Origin: a virus
Virus record (IMG/VR): IMGVR_UViG_3300036715_001249
Location: 1-45,573 of that record
Strand: one strand, 5' to 3'
Length of the DNA: 45,573 nucleotides
The translations under genes and the position numbers were made by a program. Below the pieces are notes generated by a model that was not told the origin of the DNA, did not search any database, and was given only the letters and a program-made list of their open reading frames with translations. Below are positions 20,839-29,993 of this stretch, in pieces. Within the stretch, counting starts at the first letter, position 1. Each line of letters begins with the position of its first letter.

Positions 20839-21924
20839 TCACTGCGCTTGCTGCCAGTTGTTCGGGTCGTTGATGTCGCCGCCCGTGTAAATCAGCCCGC
20901 CCTTGTAGCGTTGGCCGATTTTGTAGCCGGGCGCGGCAGTCTTGGCCGCAGGCTGGATTGTTTTTTGTGGAACAATGGCAGGAGCGACCGGCGCGGAAGC
21001 GTCCGAACCGTCCGGGTAGCCTTCGTTGTCGTGCGGCGGTGCCTGAATCCCCATCGCCCCGAGCGATTGCACGCCGGGCGCGGGTGGTGCGGCGGGCGCA
21101 ACCTTGGTGCCAAACCGCTTGTCGTAAGACTGAATGGCAATCAGCGCGTTCTCGGGCGTGATCTTGCCAGCCGCTTTCTGCGCGAGAATCCCACCAACGA
21201 ACCGCTGCCGGTTGCTGTCAGCCTGGGGCGTGGTCGCATTAGGAGTCGGACGCGGAACGCCTTGCGCCAGCCGGTTCAATTCCACGCCGGGCACGTCGCC
21301 GACAAGTGACTGGTCAGGGTTCAGCTTGTGCAAGCCGAGTCCCCCGAGCAAATCGCCCGTGGTCGGGTCAACGACGGTTGAGCCTTCGGGCCGGACAATC
21401 GGTTTGGTGCGGTTGGTGAACTCGCGCTGATCAACGGAATACTCGTTGCGCCGGCCTGCGCCTGCAATGGTCGCGTCGTTGCGCTGGCCGGTGGCGGTGC
21501 GCGTCACTTCCGCCTCGAATCCCGCGTTGTTGCCCTTCAAAAGATTCGCCTGCCCAGAGCCAACGGAATTTGCGACCGCGCCCAACTGCGGGAACTTGCC
21601 GATAATCTTAGCCAGCGCCGGACCTGAGATTGCAAACCCGCCGCTTGGCGTGTTCGTCAGTGCGCCCGGCTCTTCCATGATCTTCGCCAGTTCCGCCGCC
21701 GCAATCGCCTGACCTTCGGCATTCGCCGCCTCGGCATTGCCTTTGCGCGCACTGGCCCTGTGAGCCTCAACCTGCGCCTCAGCCACCTGCCCGCGCTGCG
21801 CCTGCGCTATCGCCTCATTCCGAAGCTGCGCGCGAATTTGCGGCATTTTCATCAAATGCGAACCTAACATGTCCGCCGAATGTTGAATCGGGCGAACCAA
21901 ACTTCCGTAGTCGTTGCGCGGCAT
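20839..21924 (-). CDS. Internal virion-type protein, 361 aa
   Basis: ATG 21924 (MPRNDYGS) is preferred to the longer open frame, which would overlap the upstream gene. The N-terminal half is Ala/Gln-rich helix (QIRAQLRNEAIAQAQRGQVA); the C-terminus reads YKIGQRYKGGLIYTGGD and DPNNWQ. Composition fits an internal or ejection protein. It lies between two similar proteins and the giant gene, two bases from the latter. Confidence 0.65.
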   Translation of the reverse strand: MPRNDYGSLVRPIQHSADMLGSHLMKMPQIRAQLRNEAIAQAQRGQVAEAQVEAHRASARKGNAEAANAEGQAIAAAELAKIMEEPGALTNTPSGGFAISGPALAKIIGKFPQLGAVANSVGSGQANLLKGNNAGFEAEVTRTATGQRNDATIAGAGRRNEYSVDQREFTNRTKPIVRPEGSTVVDPTTGDLLGGLGLHKLNPDQSLVGDVPGVELNRLAQGVPRPTPNATTPQADSNRQRFVGGILAQKAAGKITPENALIAIQSYDKRFGTKVAPAAPPAPGVQSLGAMGIQAPPHDNEGYPDGSDASAPVAPAIVPQKTIQPAAKTAAPGYKIGQRYKGGLIYTGGDINDPNNWQQAQ

Positions 21925-21931
21925 AAAATTC

Positions 21932-22636
21932 CTATCGTATCGAGTTGGCAAACTGAATGAGTTCTGACGGATCGGTATAACCTGCCGGTGTAATTTCACC
22001 CCAGCCGGACACTCCTGCGCCCGCGCCTGCGCCAGCACCGCCCACCGCCCCATACATCCCGCCCAGCGCGCCTATCGTTGATGCAAGGCTGCCCGCCGTG
22101 CTCCAGCCGTCGCCAGCGTGCCCGGCGTCCTGCATGTCCGCCGCGAGGATTTCCGCCGAGTGCCGCGCGTCCGTCCCGATGGCGTCCAGCTTTTGACCCG
22201 CCCGATGCGCCGCGATGTTGCGCGACAAACCCCAGTCGCCGTAACCGCCCAGCCGCGCCTGCGCGCCGCCCAAGATTCGATTCCACGCCTGCGCGCTCGC
22301 GCTCTGCGCCGTGCTGGTAGCCGTTGGCGTTCCGGTCGAAACCACGCGGTTTTGCGTGACCGTCGCCGGGGATTGCACCTGATTGATGATTCGGTTGTAT
22401 GCCGCCGCGCGTTCGTCAGCACCTTTCGCAATCGCCGGGTCGGCTGTGTCGCGTCCGCTCTCGGCAATGGATTGATCCGCCACGGCCTGCGCCTTGTCGC
22501 GGTAGCCTTTCTGGCGTTGCATCTCGTTGTGCTGCGCTTCGGCACGGGCGTTCTGCGCTTGGTTCTGCCCAATCATCTGCGCCCCTGTGCCTGCGGCGCT
22601 GAGAGCTAAAGCGGCTGCAATAAGTGGGTATGGCAT
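21932..22636 (-). CDS. Internal virion/ejection-type protein, 234 aa
   Basis: Short hydrophobic start (LIAAALALSAAGTGAQMIGQ), then an Ala/Gln/Arg-rich helix (QNQAQNARAEAQHNEMQRQK), then a Gly-rich C-terminal third with membrane-like Gly/Ala runs. This plan is common in podovirus internal proteins that form a DNA channel through the cell envelope. Homology is by composition and position only. Confidence 0.6.
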   Translation of the reverse strand: MPYPLIAAALALSAAGTGAQMIGQNQAQNARAEAQHNEMQRQKGYRDKAQAVADQSIAESGRDTADPAIAKGADERAAAYNRIINQVQSPATVTQNRVVSTGTPTATSTAQSASAQAWNRILGGAQARLGGYGDWGLSRNIAAHRAGQKLDAIGTDARHSAEILAADMQDAGHAGDGWSTAGSLASTIGALGGMYGAVGGAGAGAGAGVSGWGEITPAGYTDPSELIQFANSIR

Positions 22637-22639
22637 AAA

Positions 22640-23230
22640 TTATCCGTTCACGTTGCGACCGCTGCCGCCGCTGCTCCAGGAGAAAAGCGGACTCACGGAA
22701 GGATCGTAGGCGCGGGCGACTTGGTTGCTCAAATAATTCCGTTCCCACGAAGCGAACATGTCACCAATGGGCGCAAAGCTATTCGGTTGCTGATACGCCT
22801 GCGCCGTCCTGAGCGCCGCGCTGCTCGCCTGTCCGGGGTCTGCGCTCGCGTTCAACTGCGAAACCAGATTCGTCCTCTGGCCTTCGACGGTTTGCCGTAA
22901 ATCATTCGCCCCGGCGCGTCCTGTGTCGGCCACGTTGCGCAACTGTTGGGCATTCTCCAAGTCGAGCGCGGCGCGCTTCTGGCCGGCCACGGATGAATTG
23001 CGCAGGCCCGCCCGTGCTAGCGAGTAGGCAAGGCTGTTACCTGTGCGCGTGTATTGCTGGCCCACTTGGGGCGCGGCAAAGTTTTCGTAGTCGCGGGCGC
23101 GGCGGTTGAAAAACTTGTCGTCGAAACCGGCAAACTGCGCGTCAATCGCCTGCGTGCCGCGATCAATACGCGCCTTGCGCTCGGCTTCTTGTCTGCGTTG
23201 GTCGCCACCAATTCCACCGCTGCCATACAT
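22640..23230 (-). CDS. Internal virion-type protein, 196 aa
   Basis: Gln/Ala/Asn/Arg-rich helical protein with FAGFDDKFFNRRARDYENFA near residue 35 and a Ser/Gly tail. It belongs to the same set as the next two downstream genes. The plus-strand HNH gene begins just upstream of its start, separating it from the tail genes. Confidence 0.6.
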   Translation of the reverse strand: MYGSGGIGGDQRRQEAERKARIDRGTQAIDAQFAGFDDKFFNRRARDYENFAAPQVGQQYTRTGNSLAYSLARAGLRNSSVAGQKRAALDLENAQQLRNVADTGRAGANDLRQTVEGQRTNLVSQLNASADPGQASSAALRTAQAYQQPNSFAPIGDMFASWERNYLSNQVARAYDPSVSPLFSWSSGGSGRNVNG

Positions 23231-23249
23231 AAATCAGTTCGCTCCTTGG

Positions 23250-23278
23250 TTGACTAAGTTGACCGAACGGAACAAAAT
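23250..23278 (+). promoter_or_regulatory. Possible promoter for the HNH gene
   Basis: TTGACT at 23250-23255 and CAAAAT at 23273-23278 with a 17-base gap resemble a vegetative promoter, pointing toward the HNH endonuclease gene 64 bases downstream. The endonuclease is antisense to the late operon and so needs its own promoter. Match is moderate. Confidence 0.35.
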
Positions 23279-23341
23279 TGGAGCGCGGTTAGCCAGCGTA
23301 TTCAGCGCCGGAAAACCGCTAAATCCAAACATGAAATCACC

Positions 23342-23950
23342 ATGAATGAACCTGCCGAGACTCTTACTGCGACACCTGAACTTCTCAAGCTGAATCCCAA
23401 GCAGTCCCGCAACTTCTGGGGGAAAGTGGACTTTGATTCGTCGCCGAAAGGCTGCTGGCTTTGGATTGGGTCTAAATGTGCCCACGGCTACGGATTTTTC
23501 GGGGTTAAAGGTAAGTTGATTAGGACTCACCGCCTTTCTTGGTTGATGCACCGAGGGCCAATTCCTGATGACGTTTTGCATCGGTGCGACAATCCGCCCT
23601 GCGTCAATCCAGATCACCTTTTTACAGGCACTCATAGCGACAACATGCAGGACATGGTTAGAAAAGGACGTAACAAATTTCCTGACAATTCCGGTGACAA
23701 CAACTGGTCTCGCCGAATGCCAGAACTTATTAAGCGCGGGGACAACCATTGGTCGCACAAGCGGCCAGACTGCGTTACGAAAGGCGTAAAACACGGCAAC
23801 GCCAAGATTACCCCAGAGATTGTCCTCAAAATTAGGATTCTTTGGGGTGGAGGCAATATCAGTCAGCCGAAAATAGCCGCGCGTTTTGGAATCAGCCAAT
23901 CCAATGTCTCTGGAATTGTGAATGGGAAGTCCTGGACTCATGTGGCTTGA
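23342..23950 (+). CDS. HNH homing-type endonuclease, 202 aa
   Basis: The order CWLWIG, YGFFGVKGKLIRTHRLSW, and HRCDNPPCVNPDHLFTGTHS is the HNH domain of phage freestanding endonucleases, with Cys/His zinc residues and the N-P-x-H-L motif. Thereafter come two NNWS/DNHWS repeats (NUMOD-like) and a C-terminal helix-turn-helix (SQPKIAARFGISQSNVSGIV). It nicks or cuts DNA to spread itself. It is inverted relative to the late operon and overlaps the neighbouring gene's 3' end by 13 bases. A lower-GC style suggests later insertion. Confidence 0.9.
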   Translation: MNEPAETLTATPELLKLNPKQSRNFWGKVDFDSSPKGCWLWIGSKCAHGYGFFGVKGKLIRTHRLSWLMHRGPIPDDVLHRCDNPPCVNPDHLFTGTHSDNMQDMVRKGRNKFPDNSGDNNWSRRMPELIKRGDNHWSHKRPDCVTKGVKHGNAKITPEIVLKIRILWGGGNISQPKIAARFGISQSNVSGIVNGKSWTHVA

Positions 23951-24600
23951 ACCCCTTCCGGCGCATCCTCCTCATCATAGGATCTGAAAGGGGAAACAGT
24001 CCTCAGAGCGCCCCAGCCTTTGTTCAGGTAAACAATGTGCATCAGCACGTCAACATCAGAGCATCGCAACACAGGGGCGAGCGCGCGCTTGGAAGGATCG
24101 TTAGAGCGGGAAAACATATCCCCGTCAAGATTGCGAGTCATGGCCTGAACAAACATTGTTAGCAACTCGGGTCGGTGACGTTGAATGAACGGATTGAGAT
24201 GTAACCCCATGAAGAAATCCGACATGGCCCGGTTCATAAGACAAACATCGTCAAGGGAGCGATGCGTTTTTCCGCTTTCGATCAACGAGTGCCAAGTTTC
24301 CAGGAATCGCTTCATGGCAGGCTGTGTATCCTGATTCAATAGGTATGACGCAACAACGTCGTGCAGATGCGTCATACCAGCTTCAATCATGTCCTCGCCC
24401 CATCCGCTTTCATCAAGAGCGTCGTCGAGGGCGTGAGAAAAGTTGGCAAAACTCCAGAGCGCGTTGAACACGTCGCTATCGCCACCCGCGAGGAACTTCA
24501 TTATTGGCAGCCAACCCTCGCCCGTCGCCGGTTCGCCTTTCGCGCGGCAAAGCCGGTCGTGCTTCTCCAGTTCGCAGGCGCGTGTCAGGTAGTATTTCAA
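23938..24600 (-). CDS. Hypothetical late protein, 220 aa
   Basis: An all-helical acidic protein with many Asp, Leu and His (NALWSFANFSHALDDALDES). It shares a four-base overlap with the tail gene upstream in transcription. No motif recognised. Its 3' end is overlapped by the HNH gene on the other strand. Possibly a tail assembly or internal protein by location. Confidence 0.6.
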   Translation of the reverse strand: MKYYLTRACELEKHDRLCRAKGEPATGEGWLPIMKFLAGGDSDVFNALWSFANFSHALDDALDESGWGEDMIEAGMTHLHDVVASYLLNQDTQPAMKRFLETWHSLIESGKTHRSLDDVCLMNRAMSDFFMGLHLNPFIQRHRPELLTMFVQAMTRNLDGDMFSRSNDPSKRALAPVLRCSDVDVLMHIVYLNKGWGALRTVSPFRSYDEEDAPEGVQAT

Positions 24601-26075
24601 GAGCTTTCCCCCTTCCCGTCGTGGATGGCAACCGCGCTGAATATCGCCGCGCCCGTGCCGTTTTCTTCCAAGAGCAAAGCAACGTGTGTCCCCTTCATCT
24701 GGACGCCGATGCGACCGAGCTCGTAGCTGCTGGCATCCGTCGTGTTGTCCTTGGAGTAGGCTTCCTGAAATACGCCGCCCGCCGTGTCCGTGCTAGCGCT
24801 GATTGTCCAGTTGCCTCGGCAGCTTGCGTCAATCGCGCGAACAAGCTTCTGCGTCGCCGGTTGATTGCCGTCCATGAACGGCGTCTGCGCGGTCACGCCA
24901 CAATTCTCGTAGCTGTTGCCATCTGTGCCGCCGAAGGAAATCAAACCGTCCGACGTGCGGGCATACACCCGGCCATCCTTCACCACAAACTTCTGGGGGA
25001 CGAACGGGATCTGCGCGGGAAAAATCGTCGCGTCATTGGTGCCTAGTGCCGTGCCGTGCAAGGTGCCCGTCGTAGCTGACGAGGTGAACTCAACCGCTGT
25101 TGTGTAGGTCGTCGCGCCGACAACGAGGCTTGTGCCGACGGTGCCCGGCGTCCAAGCGTATTTGCCGCCGCTCGTCAGTCCGGTAACGGCGATTGTTCCC
25201 AACGTCGGTGCGCCTGCGCTGAACGTCGTTCCGTAAGTCGGGATGGCCGCGTCCTGATACGTTGGCCGGTATTGGCTCCATGCCTGAATCTGCGAACTCG
25301 GAAAGTAGCTCAGAACGAAAATCACGCCTTCGCCGCCGTTGTCGTCCGGGATGAAACACCAATAGCGTCCGCTGGTAGGCTCCACGACGCCGCAACACGT
25401 TGCCTTTTGCGCATCGGTCAAGGTGACGAGTAACGCCTGAACGAGCGTGTCAACTGGCGTTCCGATGTCCACGACGACGGCGTTGTTGCTGGAGTCGCGC
25501 ACGCGCAGGGAACGGAAACCGGAATCCGCCAGGAGCATCACGTCAATCATGCCGACGGAGCGCACGGCTTCCGGCGCGAACGTTCCGAAGTTTTCCAGCG
25601 TTTGCTGCCGCTGATAGTTCGCCGGGTCCGGGTCAATCGCCCAAATCTGAGTCGAGTTGCGATTGATGATGGCGAGCTTGCCCTGATAATTCGCCAGCGC
25701 GACGATGTTCTCGGGCGTGCCGAAATTGTTACCGGGCGTCAGCGAGCCGTTGCCAGGATCGTCGCCGTCCGTCGCGCCGATGGTCACGATGTCAACAAAG
25801 CCGTCGGGGTTTCCGATGGCGGAGAATGACAGCGTGGTTCCGCACGCGACATACACCTTGTCCCCGAGCGTCAGGGCGAATGATGGCACCTTGCCGGTTA
25901 TTTCGCCGTAGCCGAAGGCGTATTGCGCCGCCGTGGCCGCGTTGGTTAGGCGCACGGTGAAGTAATCGCCCGCAACCCAAGTGCCGCCAAAGGTCAGCGT
26001 GTTTTGCTCCGTTCGTTCCGCAACGGCAGCGATACCGCCATGCAAGGCAACCGACGTTGTAGCTAAGTCGGGCAT
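24597..26075 (-). CDS. Tail nozzle/stabilisation-like protein, 492 aa
   Basis: Beta-rich with repeated propeller-like strands, e.g. ANYQGKLAIINRNSTQIWAI, VGMIDVMLLADSGFRSLRV and PTSGRYWCFIPDD. This order is typical of the podovirus tail-hub/nozzle proteins that complete the short tail below the portal. It overlaps by one base with the 703-residue gene, with which it probably forms a complex. Assignment rests on the pattern I recall from podophage tail proteins. Confidence 0.6.
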   Translation of the reverse strand: MPDLATTSVALHGGIAAVAERTEQNTLTFGGTWVAGDYFTVRLTNAATAAQYAFGYGEITGKVPSFALTLGDKVYVACGTTLSFSAIGNPDGFVDIVTIGATDGDDPGNGSLTPGNNFGTPENIVALANYQGKLAIINRNSTQIWAIDPDPANYQRQQTLENFGTFAPEAVRSVGMIDVMLLADSGFRSLRVRDSSNNAVVVDIGTPVDTLVQALLVTLTDAQKATCCGVVEPTSGRYWCFIPDDNGGEGVIFVLSYFPSSQIQAWSQYRPTYQDAAIPTYGTTFSAGAPTLGTIAVTGLTSGGKYAWTPGTVGTSLVVGATTYTTAVEFTSSATTGTLHGTALGTNDATIFPAQIPFVPQKFVVKDGRVYARTSDGLISFGGTDGNSYENCGVTAQTPFMDGNQPATQKLVRAIDASCRGNWTISASTDTAGGVFQEAYSKDNTTDASSYELGRIGVQMKGTHVALLLEENGTGAAIFSAVAIHDGKGESS

Positions 26076-28186
26076 TACGCGTAGTTGTAAAACTTGAAGG
26101 CCATTGACAAATCAGCGGAGGCCACTTTGGGCCGCACTGAATTTGAATCCGTCACGGTGACTCGGACAGTTCCTTCATAGTTGTTCTGGTGAAATGTGCC
26201 TGGAGGTTCAAAAGCGTCAAACGCGTTCCGAGTGATTTTCAACAGCGGCGCTCTTACCGTCGCATCCACAGCCGCGCCCGTCCCGAGAAATTCAATTTTA
26301 GGAACACCTGAAGGATTGCTTCCCTTCGCTACTGGAGTGCCGGCGGTGAAACCTTCCCCTGATGGAATTGACCAGAGATAGCTATATGGCGGAGTTCCGC
26401 CAGCCACGTTCACAAAAGCCCCAGTGCCGCCAACGAAGGAAGTTAATCCGAGTGTGGCTGGCCCGAATTGCGTCAGGTTTTCCGGCCCTGGCGTTACAAT
26501 GATTGCATCGGTTGGGCCGGTGACGACGCCTCCGCTTGCATCCACAACCACAATTACAGTTATCGGAAAGCTGCTGCTCGTCGTCGTCAGCCGCGAAATG
26601 TAAAGAGTGCTTCCGATTGCGGTAGCAGTGTAGCCAGTCGTTGCAGACGCAATTATTTTTGCCGCCGCATCGGCCACCTTATCCTCGATTGTCGTCCCGC
26701 TTGCCGGGCCTCCAAGAACCTCAACCCCGTTGATGTAAATGGCGCTCAGTGTCGGCACGGTGATTGTTGCGCCGCTGGTTTGGGTCAGCGTGAACGAATA
26801 CTGGTCAATACATATTCCGCCCGCCGCGTTCGCCGCAGTGGTGACACTCACAACCTTACTGTTGGCCGCCGTGCCGGTCGCGCTGGCGATGATTTGAACT
26901 ACGTTTTCGTCAACGGCTGCCGTGTAAATGCGAGTGCCGATTGTCACAGTTCCGCCAACGTCCGCCGTGCTGCCTTCGTTGGTGCCCGTGTTTGCGTAGC
27001 TGATGGTCGTCGCAGCAACGGCGGTGATTGTCACCGTGCCGTTGTAGTTTCCGCCAACCGCGTTCGTCACGCCTGCCACCGTCACGATGTCGCCAACGAG
27101 AAACTTGTGCGCCGCCATCGTCAGCGTTGCGACATTGCTTGCGCGAGTTCGGAACGTCGTCGCCATCACGGTAGCCTGCCGCGCGTTGATAGCATCCTTT
27201 ACCGCCGCTGCCGTCGTGTCGTTGTTGGTCACATAATCCACGCTCGCACCAAGCAACTCCTGCCCGCCAACGAGAACCGAAGTCACCTTGCTCGTGCCCG
27301 CAGCTACCTTGCCCGCCTGAATCGAAAACTGCCCCTGCGCGGAAACCCCGGTGATGCCGTCAACCTGTGTCCGGGTCAACGCATCAACCAGAGTTCCCGC
27401 CGCAGTGGATTTTTCCACCGTTACTTCGGTGGACAGGCCAGACGGACTTGTGACGGTGACAACCGAAAGAGCTGAGGAGGAGGAGAAGGCAGCGGATCGG
27501 TTGATCAACGCGCTCAAGTGAGCCGCGAGACCAGAGTTGCTAGTGAGCCAGCTTGCTGCCTGCCCACTGAAAAAGTCGTAACATACCACGCCGTCGTAGA
27601 ACGCGAACTTTGCTCCTCCAAAGCTGGCAATCGCAAAAGCCAGCCCGTTGTAAACGGTCGAGTGAATCAGCGCCGTCATCGCGGTTGCGCCGTCGGGATG
27701 CTGCAACCGCTGGTAATAGACCGTTCCGGGGAAGTAGAGAACGGCGATGGCTATGGTGTCGGAATACGCCCCATTCCCGCCGCCCGGCCCCTGAGCAACC
27801 GTCACCGTCAATGTCGTTGTCGTGGATGCGGTGACAGTGCCAGAACTGGAAAGACCCTCGCCGTTGGTTCCAATCGAAACCACCGTTCCGACTGGCACAG
27901 TATGACCGAAACCAACATTGAAAACTAACGACGTTCCGGTCGCCGTGAATGAGGTTGACGTGAAAGCCATGTCCTCAGAGCCGAACGTGATAAAGCCATC
28001 CTCGGTGACTTCCAGCCCATACGCATTCGACGGCAGCAACCCGCGCCCAAACTTTTTGCGCTTCTCGATCTCGCCGCCAGGCGTGATGTGCGCGTTACGC
28101 AACGTCACAAGGCTGCCCGGCGGCGAGTTCAGCAAGAACCGCCGCGCGTCCAGCCCGAGCTTGAAATCTTGAATCAGGAAATACAC
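26075..28186 (-). CDS. Large podovirus tail protein, 703 aa
   Basis: The N-terminus LIQDFKLGLDARRFLLNSPP, then LRNAHITPGGEIEKRKKFG, is a conserved opening of podophage tail proteins. The rest is Thr/Val/Ala-rich beta structure with Ig-like pieces (FVNVAGGTPPYSYLWSIPSG near the C-terminus) and repeated cell-adhesion-like strands. Together with the following gene it likely forms the tail nozzle or a host-contact part. Confidence 0.65.
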   Translation of the reverse strand: MYFLIQDFKLGLDARRFLLNSPPGSLVTLRNAHITPGGEIEKRKKFGRGLLPSNAYGLEVTEDGFITFGSEDMAFTSTSFTATGTSLVFNVGFGHTVPVGTVVSIGTNGEGLSSSGTVTASTTTTLTVTVAQGPGGGNGAYSDTIAIAVLYFPGTVYYQRLQHPDGATAMTALIHSTVYNGLAFAIASFGGAKFAFYDGVVCYDFFSGQAASWLTSNSGLAAHLSALINRSAAFSSSSALSVVTVTSPSGLSTEVTVEKSTAAGTLVDALTRTQVDGITGVSAQGQFSIQAGKVAAGTSKVTSVLVGGQELLGASVDYVTNNDTTAAAVKDAINARQATVMATTFRTRASNVATLTMAAHKFLVGDIVTVAGVTNAVGGNYNGTVTITAVAATTISYANTGTNEGSTADVGGTVTIGTRIYTAAVDENVVQIIASATGTAANSKVVSVTTAANAAGGICIDQYSFTLTQTSGATITVPTLSAIYINGVEVLGGPASGTTIEDKVADAAAKIIASATTGYTATAIGSTLYISRLTTTSSSFPITVIVVVDASGGVVTGPTDAIIVTPGPENLTQFGPATLGLTSFVGGTGAFVNVAGGTPPYSYLWSIPSGEGFTAGTPVAKGSNPSGVPKIEFLGTGAAVDATVRAPLLKITRNAFDAFEPPGTFHQNNYEGTVRVTVTDSNSVRPKVASADLSMAFKFYNYA

Positions 28187-28189
28187 GGC

Positions 28190-28390
28190 CTATTTCTTCT
28201 GCCACTTGGCAAACGTCGCTTCCAGATGCGCGTCGAGTGCGGCTTCTTCTTCCGGCGTCAGTTCGCCAATCTCGCGGCGTTCCTCAAGCCACTTTCCGAT
28301 GCGGTTCGCCAGCGTTAGCAGTCCGTCGGCAATGGCGATGGCTTCCAGCGGCCCCATGAAGGCGACTTTCTTTTCAGTTTCTTGGCTCAT
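28190..28390 (-). CDS. Small helical late protein, 66 aa
   Basis: Sequence has AIAIADGLLTLANRIGKWLE and LTPEEEAALDAHLEATFAKW. Short helical proteins with this E-x-x-E-E-A-A-L-D tail are frequent near phage lysis or tail genes. It overlaps the lipoprotein gene by four bases. Function unknown. Confidence 0.6.
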   Translation of the reverse strand: MSQETEKKVAFMGPLEAIAIADGLLTLANRIGKWLEERREIGELTPEEEAALDAHLEATFAKWQKK

Positions 28391-28782
28391 ACGTTTTTGG
28401 GTTGGGGTTGATAATGTTCACGGACGGTTTCGAGCAGGCCGCGCAAGGCGTCCAAACTGAGTTGCAGTTTCGTTTTGTCGGCGTCGGTGCGACTACCCTT
28501 GTAAGCCCGCGTCGCCGCCCGCAGTTCGCGGATATACACCGGCCCCGACGTTGCCGCCAGATCACGCGCCGCAATAACATCGGAGCCGAGAATGAAGGCG
28601 TTGCGGTCAACGTATGAAATGAAGTCGTCCAAAGTCGCCGTCGCCTCCTTGGCTAGTTGTTCCGCGTTGACGACGAGAATGTCTGACCCGGGCTTGATGC
28701 GGGACTGAGGCACGCAGCCACACAGCATGACGCTGGCGGCAATGAGAGCGGCCAATGCCGCGATGATGGGTTTAGTTTTCAT
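28387..28782 (-). CDS. Lipoprotein, 131 aa
   Basis: N-terminal signal with Lys residues, hydrophobic core and a lipobox-like MLCGC at about residues 19-23, so the mature protein should begin at a lipidated Cys. The rest is helical (ATLDDFISYVDRNAFI). It follows a predicted membrane protein, so an outer-membrane spanin-like lysis role is possible. It could equally be a surface lipoprotein. Confidence 0.65.
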   Translation of the reverse strand: MKTKPIIAALAALIAASVMLCGCVPQSRIKPGSDILVVNAEQLAKEATATLDDFISYVDRNAFILGSDVIAARDLAATSGPVYIRELRAATRAYKGSRTDADKTKLQLSLDALRGLLETVREHYQPQPKNV

Positions 28783-29132
28783 TGTGTTTCTGGTTTGTCG
28801 GACGTGGTTACTTCCTTGGTGGTCGCAACGGTGGTTTTTCCGTCCACGTGCGTGATGCTTGAAACTTCCATGGAGGAAATGTCCATCGCCGATCCGTCAC
28901 TCGGCGGCAGGGGCGACTTCATCAATACGGCGGCAAGATGGCTGGCAATGCCGATGAGCACGAGGACGCCTAGCTGCCGCCCCGTCAGGTTGGGCATGGT
29001 GACGCCAACGTTGTTCAGGACGGGCATGGATAACGCTGAGATGATGGCTCCGGCCAGTCCGGTGATGGCCGCTTTGAGCAGCGCGTAAAACCAACCGCCC
29101 CAGTCCAGTTCGTTGAGTTTGATTTTTGGCAT
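28779..29132 (-). CDS. Two-helix membrane protein, holin candidate
   Basis: 117 residues with two transmembrane segments at about 14-36 (WFYALLKAAITGLAGAIISA) and 54-70 (LGVLVLIGIASHLAAVLM), then a soluble Ser/Thr/Glu tail. Size, topology and the adjacent lipoprotein gene suggest a holin in a lysis cassette. No endolysin is recognisable nearby, so the call is tentative. Confidence 0.5.
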   Translation of the reverse strand: MPKIKLNELDWGGWFYALLKAAITGLAGAIISALSMPVLNNVGVTMPNLTGRQLGVLVLIGIASHLAAVLMKSPLPPSDGSAMDISSMEVSSITHVDGKTTVATTKEVTTSDKPETQ

Positions 29133-29133
29133 A

Positions 29134-29763
29134 TTATTTGAATCGGTTCCTGATTGTGTTCACGCCGAGTTCCATGCGCGTGACTTCATCTGGGGTGAAT
29201 TTCCGTTCGTAGTTAGCCACCGACATGAAGCTGAGTTGGTTGTCAATACAACCGAGGAAAAACCAGTAGGCGTCTTTCACGCCCTCGGCGGCGTAGATGC
29301 GCCCAATCAAGGCGGACAGCGGAACGGTCGTGGTGTCAATGTGAATCACGCCGTTCGCGGTCATCTCTTGCAGCATGACCTTGTAGGGCGCGTCCACCGG
29401 CATGTTCTGGTAGCCGTCCACCGGGAAGTTTTCTTCGTGTTCGGGTGATAGCGTCCAATCAATCGAGGAAATGTAAAACGATTTGCCGATGGACGGGATG
29501 CCGCCGCAGTTGTGGCCGGAGAACATGATGACACGATGCGCCCGGGTCGTGCGCCGGATGGCTACCATGTCGGCATTGACGCGGTGCGCGTCTTGGAAGT
29601 AGCCGACGAAGGATTTGCGGATGATGCGCGAGGCGAGCTTGGGCAAAATCGTCTTGGCGAGCTTCATCATGCCGTAGAGGGCGACCACGGCCCCGCACAC
29701 CGCCTTGGTGACTTCGGCCCAAATCTCCGGCTGGGCTGCTTTATCCTCGATTCCCGTGTTCAT
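29134..29763 (-). CDS. Membrane-anchored GAF-like protein, 209 aa
   Basis: Start set at ATG 29763 (MNTGIEDK). A membrane segment at about 20-40 (VCGAVVALYGMMKLAKTIL) is followed by an alpha/beta domain (RAHRVIMFSGHNCGGIPSIG ... DAYWFFLGCI) in the style of GAF-like sensory domains seen in some phages. Role unknown. It lies beside the candidate holin. Confidence 0.5.
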   Translation of the reverse strand: MNTGIEDKAAQPEIWAEVTKAVCGAVVALYGMMKLAKTILPKLASRIIRKSFVGYFQDAHRVNADMVAIRRTTRAHRVIMFSGHNCGGIPSIGKSFYISSIDWTLSPEHEENFPVDGYQNMPVDAPYKVMLQEMTANGVIHIDTTTVPLSALIGRIYAAEGVKDAYWFFLGCIDNQLSFMSVANYERKFTPDEVTRMELGVNTIRNRFK

Positions 29764-29774
29764 GGTGCGCGTGG

Positions 29775-29993
29775 TCACGGCAGTTTTCGTGAGTGATATT
29801 TTGCGAAGTTTAGACAGTCTCGGCACAATCCGCTTTTGCTGATTCGACCATGACGAATCGGCGAGCCACACTTGCAATGGTTTCGGGCGGCGGTTTTCAG
29901 TTGTTCGCGGGTCTGACTAAGATTCGCAGCGGCAACCCAATCGCCAGAGCGATGCGCGGCAACCAGCAAATTTTTGTTTTCCGAAAGAGTCAT
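29775..29993 (-). CDS. Cys-rich small protein, 72 aa
   Basis: ATG 29993 sits in a TGATG overlap with the upstream stop. Cysteines CKCG and CRDC with a basic C-terminus (AKYHSRKLP) form a probable zinc-binding site, similar to recombination-endonuclease-like or HNH-like fragments but too short to tell. Unknown. Confidence 0.55.
   Translation of the reverse strand: MTLSENKNLLVAAHRSGDWVAAANLSQTREQLKTAARNHCKCGSPIRHGRISKSGLCRDCLNFAKYHSRKLP

Noticed and set aside
26468-27475. Arg/Cys-rich plus-strand frame opposite the 703-residue tail gene
   Set aside because: Composition (many Arg, Cys, Asn) is typical of a shadow frame and no motif is present.
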